DNA of 64,000 nt from Rhizobium sp. G21 (GTDB lineage: Bacteria; Pseudomonadota; Alphaproteobacteria; Rhizobiales; Rhizobiaceae): positions 3,450,001 through 3,514,000 of the forward strand of contig NZ_JACFXW010000001.1 of assembly GCF_014158035.1 (NCBI RefSeq), given 5' to 3'. The translations under genes were made by a program, and so were the position numbers. This document shows positions 19,862-33,750 of the stretch, piece after piece. Under the pieces are notes generated by a model. That model had not been told where the DNA came from. It was given only the letters and a program-made list of their open reading frames with translations, and did no database searches. Within the stretch, counting starts at the first letter, position 1. Each line of letters opens with the position of its first letter.

Positions 19862-20305
19862 ATGCCCTACACCATCCGTCTGCACCGCATTATCAAGGCG
19901 CCGCCGGAACGCGTCTATCGCGCGTTTCTCGATCCCGCAGCCAACGCCAAATGGTTGCCGCCACAAGGCTTCACCTGCACGGTCGACCATATCGACGCCC
20001 GCGTCGGGGGCACATACCGGATGACCTTCACCAACTTTTCGACCGGCCAGGCCCATTCCTTCGGCGGCGTCTATGTCGATCTCGTTCCCAACGAACTCAT
20101 CCGCAACACCGACACGTTCGACGATCCCAATCTGCAGGGCGAAATGGTCACGACGGTGCGGTTGACGCCGGTGTCCTGCGGAACCGAGCTGCATGCCGAG
20201 CAGTCTGGGTTGCCCGACATGATCCCGCCGGAAAGCTGCTATCTCGGCTGGCAGGAATCGCTCGCCCAGCTGGCGCAACTGGTTGAGCCTGAGATTCCGG
20301 GCTGA
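19862..20305 (+). CDS. SRPBCC/AHSA1-like ligand-binding protein
   Basis: This is a START-fold protein of the AHSA1 type, 147 aa. Features are the opening RLHRIIKAPPERVYRAFLDPAANAKWLPPQGF, the glycine turn ARVGGTYRMTF, and the final YLGWQESLAQLAQLVEP helix that closes the hydrophobic cavity. Such proteins bind small hydrophobic molecules, and some are enzymes or stress proteins. GAGGAG precedes the ATG. It is co-transcribed with the TetR gene, so its ligand may be the TetR inducer. Confidence 0.85.
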   Translation: MPYTIRLHRIIKAPPERVYRAFLDPAANAKWLPPQGFTCTVDHIDARVGGTYRMTFTNFSTGQAHSFGGVYVDLVPNELIRNTDTFDDPNLQGEMVTTVRLTPVSCGTELHAEQSGLPDMIPPESCYLGWQESLAQLAQLVEPEIPG

Positions 20306-20399
20306 CCAATCTGCGACATGACATCCGGCCTCTTGATCTTCATCAAGGCTCGGCGGGCCATGTGCTATAACAGATGAGGCGTGATCGCGGAGATATGTC

Positions 20400-20957
20400 T
20401 TGTTTGAATATGTGCTTGGCCTGATTGCCCTGCTCCTGACGCCGGGGCCGACGAACACCTTGCTGGCGCTGGGCGCGGCGGAGCGCGGCGTGAAGGCCGG
20501 GATGCGCTATGCGCCCTCGGCGCTCGCCGCCTATCTCATCGTCGTCATCCCGCTTGCGACCGTGGCCGGAGAGGCGCTGACCGCATTTCCGACAGTCGCC
20601 CTCGTCATCAAGGCGCTCGCTGCGGCCTGGGTGTTCTGGCTTGCGGTCAAGCTTTGGCGTCCCGACACGGGTGCGGCGCGCGTGGTGACGGCGCAGGAGA
20701 TTTTCGTGACCACGCTTCTCAATCCCAAGGGTTTGGTCATCGGTCTCGTGTTGACGCCGCATGGGTCTCTCGCAGAGGTGCTGCCTTATCTCGGCTGTCT
20801 CGCGGCGACGGCGCTGGCTGCCTCCATGGCCTGGATCCTGTTCGGCGCTCTGGCGATCGGACAATCGGGTCTGGTCGCGCCGCGGACAATGCGGCGGGCA
20901 GGGGCCGTGATACTCGCCGGCTTTTCGTTGTTTCTCACCTCGAGCCTGATCAACTGA
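20400..20957 (+). CDS. LysE/RhtB family amino-acid exporter
   Basis: The protein is 185 aa with about five or six hydrophobic segments. It opens FEYVLGLIALLLTPGPTNTLLALGAAERGVKAGMRY, the LysE/RhtB signature (TPGP followed by G...G), and has a second half with LNPKGLVIGLVL. Family members export amino acids or derivatives. The start is TTG at 20400 with CGGAG upstream. At 185 aa it is slightly short for the family (about 200-210). Its 3' end overlaps the convergent kinase gene by 8 bases. Confidence 0.85.
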   Translation: MFEYVLGLIALLLTPGPTNTLLALGAAERGVKAGMRYAPSALAAYLIVVIPLATVAGEALTAFPTVALVIKALAAAWVFWLAVKLWRPDTGAARVVTAQEIFVTTLLNPKGLVIGLVLTPHGSLAEVLPYLGCLAATALAASMAWILFGALAIGQSGLVAPRTMRRAGAVILAGFSLFLTSSLIN

Positions 20958-22356
20958 CGGCTTGAGCGCGCTTGCGCACCACCGTCACCGTGCAGGGCGC
21001 ATGCGCCGCCACTTCACCGGAGACGCTGCCGATCAGCGAGCGCATGGCCGAGGCGGCCCGCGCGCCCATCACGATGTGGTCGACATTGTTGGCGCGGGCG
21101 AAGTCCAGGATGGCGTCAGCCGGATTGACCGCCTCGATGACGTGATAGGTGATCGCGCCGTCGCGCGCCTGCAGGGAAGCGGCCCAGCCCTTGAGCTCCA
21201 CCAACCGGCTGACATGCTTGTTGTTGCCCTCTTCATCCAGCGTCGTGTCGAGGCTGATGCGGTTGATGCGGAGAATGTTGAGGCAGGCGACCCGCGCGCC
21301 GGGCGATTTCTCGACGATGCGGGAGACGTTCAGCCTGAGCGCGTCGAGCAGATCCTGGTCGGCGCGGGCCAGATCGATGGAGACGAGCACGATCGGCGCG
21401 TCGGCATATTGGCCCGCCACCACCTGCGGCTCGACGCGGTCCCAGGGTTCGGGATTGAAGCGGCGCCGGAGCACGGCGGCGAGGCCGTCGCGCCTGAGCT
21501 TTTCCGATCGGGCCGTCAGTTTGATCTGGCCGAGATCCCTGAGGTCGTTGGCGAGCTGCGCCGCCGTCTGGTAGCGCCAGGCGGGATTGACCTCCAGGCA
21601 TTTCAGGATGACCTCCTGCAGCGCCGGGGGAATGTCCGCCTTGAGTGCGCGGGGTGGATAGGGATCGCGCCAGAGCCGCTTCTTGAGCCCCTTCAGTCGC
21701 TGTGGATCGCCGAACGGACGCCGTCCGGTGGCGAAGAAGTAGAGCAGCGCGCCGAGCGCGAACAGATCGCTGCGAAAATCGGTGCGTTTGCCGAGGATCT
21801 GTTCCGGCGCCATATAGGGTGCGGTGCCATAGGGAAGGCGGAATTCCTCCGCCATCAGATCCGGCAGTTGCGTATGGCAGGCGAGGCCGTAATCGATCAG
21901 CACCGCGTCGCCCGTGTCGCGAAACAGGATGTTGGACGGCTTGATGTCGAGATGGACGACGTTCTGGCGATGGAGATCATCTAGCGCCAGCGCGATCCGT
22001 CGACCGAGATCGGCCACCTCGAGGGGAGGGCGCGGCAGTTTCTCGAGCATGGGATAGAGCGAGACGCCGGGAACCTGCTCCATGACGATATAGGGCTGGC
22101 GGGCGAAATCGCCATTGGCAATGAAAGCAGGCGCATGTGGTCCGGAGATGCGGGGCAGGATCATCTGCTCCATCTCGAAGCTGACGATTGCGGCCGGGTC
22201 GTCGCCCTCGCTCATCTTCGGCGTCTTCATCAAGAGAGGGACGCGCTGGTCGGGATGGGTCACGCTCCAGAGCCGCGCCATGCCGCCATTATGCTTCAAT
22301 TCGCCGATCACGAAGCCGTCGATGACGTCGCCGGGGGCGAGTTTGGGTTTCGCCAT
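20950..22356 (-). CDS. Serine/threonine protein kinase fused to a UspA domain
   Basis: Residues about 12-275 form a Hanks-type kinase. The Gly-rich loop is GELKHNGGMARLW, the ATP lysine is in LLMKTP, the catalytic loop is HLDIKPSN (HRD variant keeping Asp, Lys and Asn), the metal loop is DYG, and the activation end is APYMAPEQ. Residues about 315-468 are a universal stress protein domain (PIVLVSIDLARADQDLLDAL...VDHIVMGARAASAMRSLIG) ending PCTVTVVRKR. There is no membrane segment, so it is cytosolic. It starts one base after the stop of the phosphoesterase gene, so a kinase and a possible phosphatase are coupled. The kinase residues look active. Confidence 0.9.
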   Translation of the reverse strand: MAKPKLAPGDVIDGFVIGELKHNGGMARLWSVTHPDQRVPLLMKTPKMSEGDDPAAIVSFEMEQMILPRISGPHAPAFIANGDFARQPYIVMEQVPGVSLYPMLEKLPRPPLEVADLGRRIALALDDLHRQNVVHLDIKPSNILFRDTGDAVLIDYGLACHTQLPDLMAEEFRLPYGTAPYMAPEQILGKRTDFRSDLFALGALLYFFATGRRPFGDPQRLKGLKKRLWRDPYPPRALKADIPPALQEVILKCLEVNPAWRYQTAAQLANDLRDLGQIKLTARSEKLRRDGLAAVLRRRFNPEPWDRVEPQVVAGQYADAPIVLVSIDLARADQDLLDALRLNVSRIVEKSPGARVACLNILRINRISLDTTLDEEGNNKHVSRLVELKGWAASLQARDGAITYHVIEAVNPADAILDFARANNVDHIVMGARAASAMRSLIGSVSGEVAAHAPCTVTVVRKRAQAVS

Positions 22357-22357
22357 G

Positions 22358-23098
22358 TCAACGTCCCGTCACCAGGCGGCCCGCCAGGCTTTCCGGCAGG
22401 CAGGCGGCGTGGATCTTGCCCACCGTTTTGTCAATGTCGTAGCTGACGCGGAGATAGCGCAGCGCGCGCGCCCCGGTGTCATAAAGCCCGATCGCCGCCT
22501 TGGAATTGTCGTCGCGCGGCTGTCCCACCGCGCCCATCACGGCCAGCCAGCGGCGCGAGGCGGAGAGCGGGATCGCCTGGTCCGAACAGGGCGTGAACTG
22601 GGTGACCTTGCCGGTGGACGACAGTGAATAGAGGGCCGGTCGGTGGGTATGGCCGCAAAAGCTGACGGTCGCCGTGCAGGCGCCGAGATGGCGGGCGGCT
22701 TCGTCGGCGGAGAGCACATAGCGCCAGCGCCCCGGCTCGCTCGCTTCGGCGTGAATATAGAGCCTGTCGTCGTCGACGAGGCTCATCGGCAACGAACCGA
22801 GATAGCGGCGGGCGTCTTCCGAGAGTTGGTTGCGCGTCCAGTCCATGGCGCGCCGGGCGGCGTCGGTCATGGTCTGGGAGGCGTCCTTGCAAGCCTGGTC
22901 GTGATTGCCGCGGATGACGAGGGCTCCCTCGGCCTGCAGCGCGCGGGTCCTGTCCACGCACCATTCGGGATCCGGCCCATAGCCGACGATATCGCCGAGG
23001 ATCACCAGACGCTCTGCGCCGAACCTGTCGGCAACCGCCAGACAGGCTTCAAAGGCTTCACGATTGGCGTGTATGTCCGACAACAGCGCGATCAGCAC
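22358..23098 (-). CDS. Calcineurin-like metallophosphoesterase (YfcE-like)
   Basis: All metal motifs are present: LLSDIHANREAF (DxH), ILGDIVGYGPDP (GDxxGYG), VIRGNHDQA (GNHD), and FCGHTHRP (GHTH). The 246-aa protein is cytosolic with no signal. The GTG start at 23098 follows GGGGAGG. It is the first gene of a two-gene unit with the kinase-UspA gene, suggesting it removes phosphates added by that kinase or a shared nucleotide signal. Homologues also hydrolyse cyclic nucleotides, so the substrate is open. Confidence 0.88.
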   Translation of the reverse strand: MLIALLSDIHANREAFEACLAVADRFGAERLVILGDIVGYGPDPEWCVDRTRALQAEGALVIRGNHDQACKDASQTMTDAARRAMDWTRNQLSEDARRYLGSLPMSLVDDDRLYIHAEASEPGRWRYVLSADEAARHLGACTATVSFCGHTHRPALYSLSSTGKVTQFTPCSDQAIPLSASRRWLAVMGAVGQPRDDNSKAAIGLYDTGARALRYLRVSYDIDKTVGKIHAACLPESLAGRLVTGR

Positions 23099-23169
23099 GA
23101 TGACGTCCTCCCCGCCAAGCTTTTAGCAGAGGCGAAGATGGCTCGCCATTAGCCGAGAGGCTAACGCGG

Positions 23170-24191
23170 TCAGGCGGCGGTTGTCCGCCGAGCGCCGGGC
23201 TTTTCGTCGTCGTCCGCAAATTGAACGCGGTTCCGTCCGTTGGCCTTGGCCTGATAGAGCGCCCTGTCGGCCACCTTCATCAGATCCTCGATGTGAAACG
23301 TGACGGGCGAGGCCATGGCGACGCCGAAGCTCGCGCTGACGCTCAGATCGACCCCGAGATCGTCGAATGCGATCTCGGCCACGGAAAGACGCAGCCGCTC
23401 GGCCACCGCCATCGCCACCTGTGGCGTCGCGCCTTCCAGAAGCACGGCGAATTCTTCGCCGCCCATGCGCGCGATCACGTCATGGTTCCGCAGCGTGCGG
23501 CGGCAGGCCTGTGTAACACGGGTCAAGACCTGATCGCCGACGAGGTGGCCATGCCGATCGTTGACATGCTTGAAGTGATCGAGATCGAAGGAGATGAGCG
23601 CGACGAACGGCCTTGCGCTGGGGGTGGGGGACAGAAGTTCCCGGGCGAAACTGTAAAGGCGCCCTTGGAGGCCGCGCCGGTCAGCCAGTCCAGGCTCGAC
23701 CGCAGGCGAAGCTCCATCTGGTCCATGGCGACGGCCGCGAGGCCGGCGAGAATATTGCTCTTTTCCTCGGAGAAGTCGCGCGGCGCGAGATCCATCACGC
23801 TCAGCGCGCCCAACGCGAAACCATCCGGCGTGATCAGCGGGGCGCCGGCGTAAAACCGTACATGGGGTTCACCGGTTACATAGGGATTGGCGGCGGTGCG
23901 CGGATCCAGGCTCAAATCCGGAAACACAAGCGGCGTCTTGCCTTCGATCGTCATGCGGCAGAAGGAGTCCGCACGGTTGATCTGACACAGCGTCGAGCCG
24001 CTTTCGGCCTTGAACCATTGCCGATCCCGGTCGATCAGCGAGATATGCGATATCGGCATGCCGAAAATGTTGCGCGCCAGCTCCACGATGCGGTTGAAAT
24101 GCGCCTCGTGCTCGGTGTCCAAGATGCAATAGCCGGCAAGCGCCTCGAGCCGACGTTCTTCGGCGCTTGCTCCATCGCTGTCGTCCTGCAT
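23170..24191 (-). CDS. GAF-GGDEF diguanylate cyclase, apparent frameshift
   Basis: This is a cyclic-di-GMP synthase with a GAF sensor. The N-terminal GAF domain runs from EERRLEALAGYCILDTEHE to FSEEKSNILAGLAAVAMDQM. The GGDEF domain follows with FDLDHFKHVNDRHGHLVGD, the active loop MGGEEF and SFGVAM. The two parts lie in different frames, meeting around 23671-23690 just after LDWLTG. One added base restores a continuous protein of about 340 aa. I start at ATG 24191 because GGGGGAAG lies just upstream. No RxxD inhibitory site could be confirmed next to the break. Confidence 0.8.
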
Positions 24192-24250
24192 GCGCTTCCC
24201 CCAAATCACCATGCAGGCATCTTATCACGAGTTCGTTTAGTCTAAGCTAA

Positions 24251-24278
24251 TTGAGGGGCATGGTTCGGCGCCCCTCAA
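24251..24278 (-). terminator. Possible terminator after pgm
   Basis: A 9-bp perfect stem (TTGAGGGGC / GCCCCTCAA, 10-base loop) lies 20 bases after the pgm stop. Only a weak T-rich tail (TTAGCTTA) follows on the minus strand, so its strength is uncertain. Confidence 0.5.
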
Positions 24279-24297
24279 AACTCGTGCCGGGTCGAGA

Positions 24298-27376
<3,079 letters not shown>

Positions 27377-27383
27377 CTGCGCC

Positions 27384-28643
27384 TCAGCCAAGACGATCGA
27401 TCATCGCCTGGGTGATCAGGCAGATGCCGCTCTCGGTGCGGCGGAAGCGGCGGGCGTCGATCTCGGGATCTTCCCCGACCACCAGGCCGTCCGGAATGAT
27501 CACGCCCCGGTCGACGACGCAGTTCTTGAGCCGGGCATTGCGATGCACGGTGACCTCGGGCAGCACCACGGCGTGGTCGAGCTGCGAATAGGAGTTCACC
27601 CGGCAGCCGGTGAACAGCAGCGTGCGGTTGATGGACGCGCCGGAGACGATGCAGTTTCCGGAGATCAGAGACGATACGGCTGCGCCGCGGCGGCCATCCT
27701 CGTCATGGACGAATTTCGCCGGCGGCGTGATTTCCGAATAGGTCCAGATCGGCCAGTTGCCGTCATAGAGATCGAGTTCGGGCACGATGTCGGTCAGGTC
27801 GATATTGGCCTGCCAATAGGCGTCGACCGTTCCGACGTCGCGCCAGTAGGCATGCGTCTCGGTCTCGGCGCGGACGCAGGATTCGGCGAAACGATGGGCG
27901 ACCGCCTTGCCGTGCTTGACGATATAGGGGATCAGGTCCTTGCCGAAATCGCGGCTGGAATTGGGATCGGCGGCGTCGCGGCGCAGCAGATCCATCAGGA
28001 ACTTGGTGTGGAAGACATAGATGCCCATCGAGGCCAGCGCGAATTCCTCGTTGTCGGGAATGCCGGGCGGATCGGCGGGCTTTTCGATGAAGTCGATGAT
28101 CACGTCTTCGGGATCGACATGCATGACGCCGAAACCGGTGGCTTCCATGCGCGGCACTTCCAGGCAGCCGATGGTGACGTCGGCGCCCGAATTGACGTGC
28201 TGGCGCAGCATCAGCTCATAGTCCATCTTGTAGATGTGGTCGCCGGCGAGGATGACCATGTATTCCGGATTATAGGGCTCGATGATGTCGATGTTCTGAT
28301 AGACGGCGTCGGCGGTGCCTTCATACCACTGTGTCTCCGACACGCGCTGCGAAGCCGGCAGAATGTCGAAGCTTTCGTTACGCTCGGGGCGGAAGAAGTC
28401 CCAGCCGCGCTGCAGGTGGCGGATCAGCGAATGCGCCTTGTATTGTGTGGCGACGCCGATGCGGCGGATGCCCGAATTCAGCGCGTTCGACAAAGCGAAG
28501 TCGATGATGCGGGTCTTGCCGCCGAAATAGACGGCGGGCTTGGCGCGCCGGTCCGTCAATTCCTTGAGACGGCTGCCGCGGCCGCCGGCGAGAACATAGG
28601 CCATGGCGTCGCGCGCCAGGGGTTGAATGCGTTTTTCCGCCAT
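27384..28643 (-). CDS. glgC: Glucose-1-phosphate adenylyltransferase
   Basis: GlgC makes ADP-glucose, the committed step of glycogen synthesis. The nucleotide motif [29 protein letters not shown] is near the N-terminus with the regulatory-site lysine region. [30 protein letters not shown] and a left-handed beta-helix C-terminus follow. It is 419 aa, the normal size. It lies 24 bases after the repaired glgB end. Control by fructose 6-phosphate and pyruvate is typical of alphaproteobacterial forms but is not visible in the sequence. Confidence 0.96.
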   Translation of the reverse strand: MAEKRIQPLARDAMAYVLAGGRGSRLKELTDRRAKPAVYFGGKTRIIDFALSNALNSGIRRIGVATQYKAHSLIRHLQRGWDFFRPERNESFDILPASQRVSETQWYEGTADAVYQNIDIIEPYNPEYMVILAGDHIYKMDYELMLRQHVNSGADVTIGCLEVPRMEATGFGVMHVDPEDVIIDFIEKPADPPGIPDNEEFALASMGIYVFHTKFLMDLLRRDAADPNSSRDFGKDLIPYIVKHGKAVAHRFAESCVRAETETHAYWRDVGTVDAYWQANIDLTDIVPELDLYDGNWPIWTYSEITPPAKFVHDEDGRRGAAVSSLISGNCIVSGASINRTLLFTGCRVNSYSQLDHAVVLPEVTVHRNARLKNCVVDRGVIIPDGLVVGEDPEIDARRFRRTESGICLITQAMIDRLG

Positions 28644-28667
28644 ATGAAGTCCTCCCGTATTGCTTCG

Positions 28668-30974
28668 TCAGTCTGCCAGTTCCAGCCACAGTGTGGCCAG
28701 TGGCGGAGCGTGCAATGCGCCGCTGCCCGTCCGAGTTCCCCGGGCCCGGCGATAACCGCGCCCATATTGCCGATTCCGGAGCCGCCATAGACTTCGGAAT
28801 CGGTGTTCATGATCTCCCGCCACGTGCCGGTTTCCGGCAGCGGTATCCGGTAGTTCTCCCGCACCACCGGCGTGAAATTCGTGACGACCGCGATCGGCTT
28901 CTCCCCGGCGCCTTGCGCAGCCAGACATAGACGGATTGCTCATGCGCGTCCGCCATCAGCCATTCGAAGCCTTCCGGCTCGCAATCGCGGGCGTGCAGGG
29001 CCGGCTTGTCCTTGTAGAGATGGTTGAGGTCGCGCACGAGATTGCGCATGCCGGCATGGCTGGGATAGTCCAGCAGGCCCCAGTCGAGACCGCGCGCCTC
29101 GGACCACTCGCTCCATTGGGCGAATTCCTGGCCCATGAACAACAGTTTCTTGCCGGGATAGCCCCACATGAAGGCGTAATAGGCGCGCAAGTTGGCGAAT
29201 TTCTGCCAATCGTCGCCCGGCATCTTGGCGATCAGCGAACCCTTGCCATGCACCACTTCGTCATGGCTGAGCGGCAGCACGAAATTCTCGGAGAAGGCGT
29301 AGAGCAGGCCGAATGTCAGCTCGTTGTGATGGTGCTTGCGATGCACCGGGTCGCGGGCCAGATATTGCAGCGTGTCGTGCATGAAGCCCATGTTCCACTT
29401 GAAGCCGAAGCCGAGGCCGCCGTCATGCACGGGTGCGGAGACCTTCGGCCAGGAGGTGGATTCCTCGGCGATGGTGATGATGCCGTGATGCGAGCCGTAA
29501 AGCTGCTTGTTCATCTCCTGCAGGAACTGCACGGCTTCCAGATTTTCCCGTCCGCCATATTGATTGGGCACCCACTCGCCGTCTTTGCGCGAATAATCGA
29601 GATAGAGCATCGAGGCCACCGCATCGACGCGGAGCCCGTCGATATGGAACTTCTCCGCCCAATAGAGCGCCGAGTTGACGAGGAAGCTCGCCACTTCCGT
29701 GCGGCCGAAATTATAGATCGCGGTGTTCCAATCGGGATGGAAGCCCTGGCGCGGATCGGCATGCTCGTAAAGCGCCGTTCCGTCGAAGTCGCGCAGGCCG
29801 AATTCGTCAGTCGGAAAATGCGCCGGCACCCAGTCGAGGATAATGCTGACGCCGACTTTATGCGCGCCGTCGACGAAGCGCGCGAAACCTTCAGGCTCGC
29901 CAAAACGCGCCGAGGGCGAAAACAGGCCGGTGGTCTGGTAACCCCAGGAGGGGTCGAAAGGATGTTCGGTGACCGGCAGGAACTCGATATGGGTGAAACC
30001 CATCTCGACGCAATAGGGGATCAGCGCGTCGCCGAGCTCGTCCCAGCTCATCATTTCGTTGTCGGCCTTGCGGCGCCAGGAGGCGGCATGGACCTCATAG
30101 ATGGAGATCGGCTGGCGCCGGGCGTCGACGCTAGACCACCAGGCGCGATGGGCGGCGTCCTGCCAGTCATGCGCCATTTCGCCCGTCGTCACCGAGGCGT
30201 TTTTCGGACGCAGCTCCGAGCGTCGTGCAAAGGGATCGGCCTTGAGCGGCAGAAGCGCGCCGTCCTTGGCGAGGATTTCGAACTTGTAGGTTTCACCCGT
30301 GCCGATGCCGGGGATGAAGATTTCCCAGACGCCGGTGTCGGCGCGGTGGCGCATCACATGGCGGCGACCGTCCCAATTGTTGAAATTGCCGACGACGGAG
30401 ACGCGGGCGGCGTTCGGCGCCCAGACGGCGAAATGGAAGCCGTCCGCTCCCTCATGACGCAGCGGATGCGCGCCGAGCCGATCGAACAGACGCTGATGCG
30501 ATCCCTCGCGCAGATAGAAGTCGTCGAGCGGGCCGAGCACCGGGCCGAAGCCATAGGGATCGACCACGTCCCAGGAGCCGAGCGCGTTCTGGGCATGGTA
30601 GCGCAGCGGTTGCCGGCTCTTGATCGAGACGGGGCCTTCGAAGAAGCCGGCGGCGTCGCGACGGGGAATTTCCCCGCGACATCGCCGCCGAGCGTATAGG
30701 CGATCACGCTTTCGGCGCCCGGGATGAACGCTCGCGCGATGAACTGTTTGCCGAATTCATGCACGCCCAGCACAGCGAACGGGTTGGCGTGCACGCCGTT
30801 GACGATGGCCGCGACTTCCTCGTTGAAGATGCGGAAATCCCTGTTGTCCTTCGCGCGCTCGGGCGCAGGCGCGCCGGAGCCCGCCTCCGCAGAAGCATCG
30901 GGCGCAGTCCGGTCGTTCGCAACTCCTCCCCCAGAACCTGTCTTGCGTCCGGCCGTTCCCGCCTTTTGGCTCAT
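28668..30974 (-). CDS. glgB: 1,4-alpha-glucan branching enzyme, three apparent frameshifts
   Basis: GlgB creates alpha-1,6 branches. The order is an N-terminal extension, CBM48 ([22 protein letters not shown]) and a GH13 barrel with [25 protein letters not shown] (nucleophile Asp), [10 protein letters not shown] (acid Glu) and [12 protein letters not shown]. The C-terminal beta domain ends [13 protein letters not shown]. The gene is cut at three G/C runs: 30663-30666, 28913-28916 and 28739-28742. One extra base at each restores [33 protein letters not shown] and [17 protein letters not shown], giving about 769 aa. Its ATG overlaps the glgP stop (ATGA). Confidence 0.92.
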
Positions 30975-33434
30975 CCCGCTCTCCAGATTTCCTTGGCGTA
31001 TTGCCGGATCGTGCGATCCGACGAGAACCAGCCCATGCGGGCGGTGTTCTTGATCGCGGTGGAGAACCAGGCGGACTCATCCGTCCAGAGCTCGTCCATA
31101 TCGCGTTGGGCGGCGGCATAGGCGTCGAAATCGCCGGCCACCATGAACCAGTCATGCTGATAGAGGCCATCCACCAGGCTCGAAAAGCGGCCGGGATCAT
31201 CCGGCGAAAAGACGCCGGACGAAATGGCGTGCAGCGCCTGGGACAATTCGCGGGAGCCTTCGATGAGCGCGCGGGGATTGTGGCCGTCGGCGCGCGCCTT
31301 GGCGACTTCTTCGGCGGTCATGCCGAAGATCTTGATGTTCTCGGGACCGACGCAATCGCGCATTTCCACATTGGCGCCGTCGAGCGTGCCGATGGTCAGC
31401 GCGCCGTTGAGCGCGAACTTCATATTGCCGGTGCCCGAGGCCTCCATGCCCGCCGTCGAGATCTGCTCGGAGAGATCGGCGGCCGGCACCAGCATCTCGG
31501 CGAGCGAGACATTGTAGTTCGGCACGAAGACGACCTTGAGCAGGCCGCGAACGGCCGGATCGGAATTGACGACACGGGCGACGTCGTTGATCAGCTTGAT
31601 GATCAGCTTGGCGTTGTGATAGCTCGGCGCCGCCTTGCCGGCGAAGATCTTCACGCGCGGCACCCAGTCGAGCTCGGGGCGCGAGCGCATCTGGTCGTAC
31701 AGCGCCACCGCTTCGATGATGTTGAGGAGCTGGCGCTTGTATTCGTGAATGCGCTTGGCCTGGATGTCGAACATCGCCGAGGGGTCGATCTTCAAGCCCA
31801 TGCGGCTCTGGATCAACTGGGCGAGACGGGCCTTATTGTCGCGCTTGACGGCGGCGAACCTTTTCTGGAACTCGGCGTCCTCGGCGAATTTATTGAGATC
31901 CTGCAACGCCTCGGTCTCGTCGAGAAACTTGTCGCCGATCGTTTCCCGCAACAGGTTGGTGAGATCGGGATTGCATTGCTGCAGCCAGCGACGCGGCGTA
32001 ATGCCGTTGGTCTTGTTGTATCCGCTCCGGATAGAGCTTGTGCAGATCCGAAAACACCGTGACCTTCATGAGGTCGGTATGAAGGGCCGAGACGCCGTTG
32101 ATCGAATGCGAGCCGACAAAGGCGAGATTGCCCATCCGCACGCGACGGTCGCCGCCCTCGTCGATCAGCGAGATCGAGCGGATCTGAGCGTCGGTGAAGT
32201 TCCGCTCCTTGCGCGCTTCCAGCAGGATCTTGGCATTGATGCCGTAGATGATCTGCATGTGACGCGGCAGCAGGCGCTCGAACAGCGGCACCGGCCAGGT
32301 TTCCAGCGCTTCCGGCAGCAGCGTGTGGTTGGTGTAGGAGATCGTCTTGCGCACCAGTTCCCATGCGGCGTTGAACTCGTAGCCGTGCACGTCGCAGAGC
32401 AAGCGCATCAGTTCGGCGACGGAAACGGCCGGATGGGTGTCGTTGAGCTGGATCGACACTTTGTCGGGCAGGTTGTCGAAGGTGTTGTATTGCTGGCGGT
32501 GCCGGCGGAGAATGTCCTGCAGCGAGGCGGAGGAGAAGAAAAACTCCTGCCGAAGACGCAGCTCCTGGCCCGCCGGCGTGGCGTCGGCGGGGTAGAGCAC
32601 CCGCGCCAGGCTTTCGGCCTTGTTGCTCTCGCGAAGCGCGCCGATATGGTCGCCGGCGTTGAAGGCGTCGAGCAGGATCGGGTCGATCGGCTGGGCGGTC
32701 CACAAGCGCAGCGTGTTGACGCGCTTGCCGCGCCAGCCGACGATCGGCGTGTCGCAGGCCACCGCGATGACGCGCTCGGCCGGCTTCCATACATAACGGG
32801 CGTCGCCATCGGGGGCGAGGACGGATTCCACCTGGCCGCCGAAACCGACTTCGTAAGCGCTTTCGCGGCGTTCGAATTCCCAGGGATTGCCGTGGGCGAG
32901 CCAGGTTTCCGGCAGCTCCACCTGCCAGCCGTCGGCGATCTGCTGGCGGAAGAGGCCGTGGACATAGCGGATGCCGTAGCCATAGGCGGGAATGTCGGTG
33001 GTGGCCATGGATTCCATGAAGCAGGCGGCGAGGCGGCCGAGACCGCCATTGCCGAGCGCCGCATCCGGCTCCAGCGCCGCGACGAGGTCGATCTCGACGC
33101 CGAGCGTCTTCAGCGCGTCGCGCAACTCCTCCATCAGGCCGAGATTGGAGACGGCGTCGCGCATCAGGCGGCCAATCAGGAATTCAAGCGAAAGATAATA
33201 GACGCGTTTGCCGCCGGAATCATAGGTTTCGCGCGTCGACGCCATCCAGCGGTCGATGATGCGGTCCCGAATCACCAGAATGGCGGCGGTCAGCCAGTCA
33301 TGCGGCTTGGCGACTTTCACATCCTTGCCGATCCGGTAGGTCAGTCGTTCGACGATGTCCTTGGCGAGGGCTTCGGGATCGGTCGGACGCGGCGACGGAA
33401 AGGGGATTTCGGACGTCTCAGTATGTATGGTCAT
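30971..33434 (-). CDS. glgP: Glycogen/alpha-glucan phosphorylase, apparent frameshift
   Basis: GlgP releases glucose 1-phosphate from glycogen with pyridoxal phosphate. The N-terminal part has VYYLSLEFLIGRLMRDAV and ALGNGGLGRLAACF; the C-terminal part has the PLP region MEASGTGNMKFALNGALTIGTLDGANVE. The frame breaks at 32016-32022, after KLYPERI. The family sequence there is normally R-I-V-N-K-T-N-G, and NKTNGITPRRWLQQCNP resumes in another frame, so two bases are missing or one is extra. The repaired length is about 820 aa. It is the first gene of glgP-glgB-glgC-glgA-pgm. Confidence 0.92.
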
Positions 33435-33689
33435 GGTCTTCTCGATGTCGCTACCGAATTGGAAATGTCGATGCAGCCTTTATGCGCATCGAAGGTGACG
33501 GGACGATGAGCTGAGCGGGTTCATGCGACGCATAAGTTCCCTTCGGCCTGGCATTTGTTGCAGACAATGCGACCTTGCCCAATCTGGCGTTTCCCCTTTG
33601 CGATGCCGGTCTGTCCCCGCCGAACATCTTTGTTGTTTCGACGATAATAGGCATTCCGCGACGACAAGATCAACTGTTGATCGACAAAC
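33435..33689. promoter_or_regulatory. Upstream region of the glycogen operon with a 15-bp palindrome
   Basis: This is the non-coding stretch before glgP; with the terminator next to it the gap is 316 bases. It holds the perfect palindrome GATCAAC-T-GTTGATC at 33668-33682, which could be a repressor site, but it lies 234 bases from the glgP start. I see no convincing gene here. The only minus-strand reading frame, 67 codons long, has no recognisable similarity. Confidence 0.4.
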
Positions 33690-33717
33690 AAAAAAACCGC
33701 CGGCGCGGGGCCGGCGG
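33690..33717 (-). terminator. Rho-independent terminator after the TadG-like gene
   Basis: On the minus strand a GC-rich hairpin (CCGCCGGC / GCCGGCGG) is followed by seven T residues, 33 bases after the gene's stop. It separates this gene from the glycogen operon. Confidence 0.85.
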
Positions 33718-33750
33718 CAAGTCGTGCGGGGCAGGCAAAAGAAAACGGGT

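Noticed and set aside
28556..28867. A separate 103-residue protein after glgB
   Set aside because: Its first part is the displaced GlgB C-terminus ([15 protein letters not shown]), so it is a fragment of glgB.
33451..33654. A 67-residue frame upstream of glgP
   Set aside because: It has no family similarity or ribosome site and sits in the promoter region.
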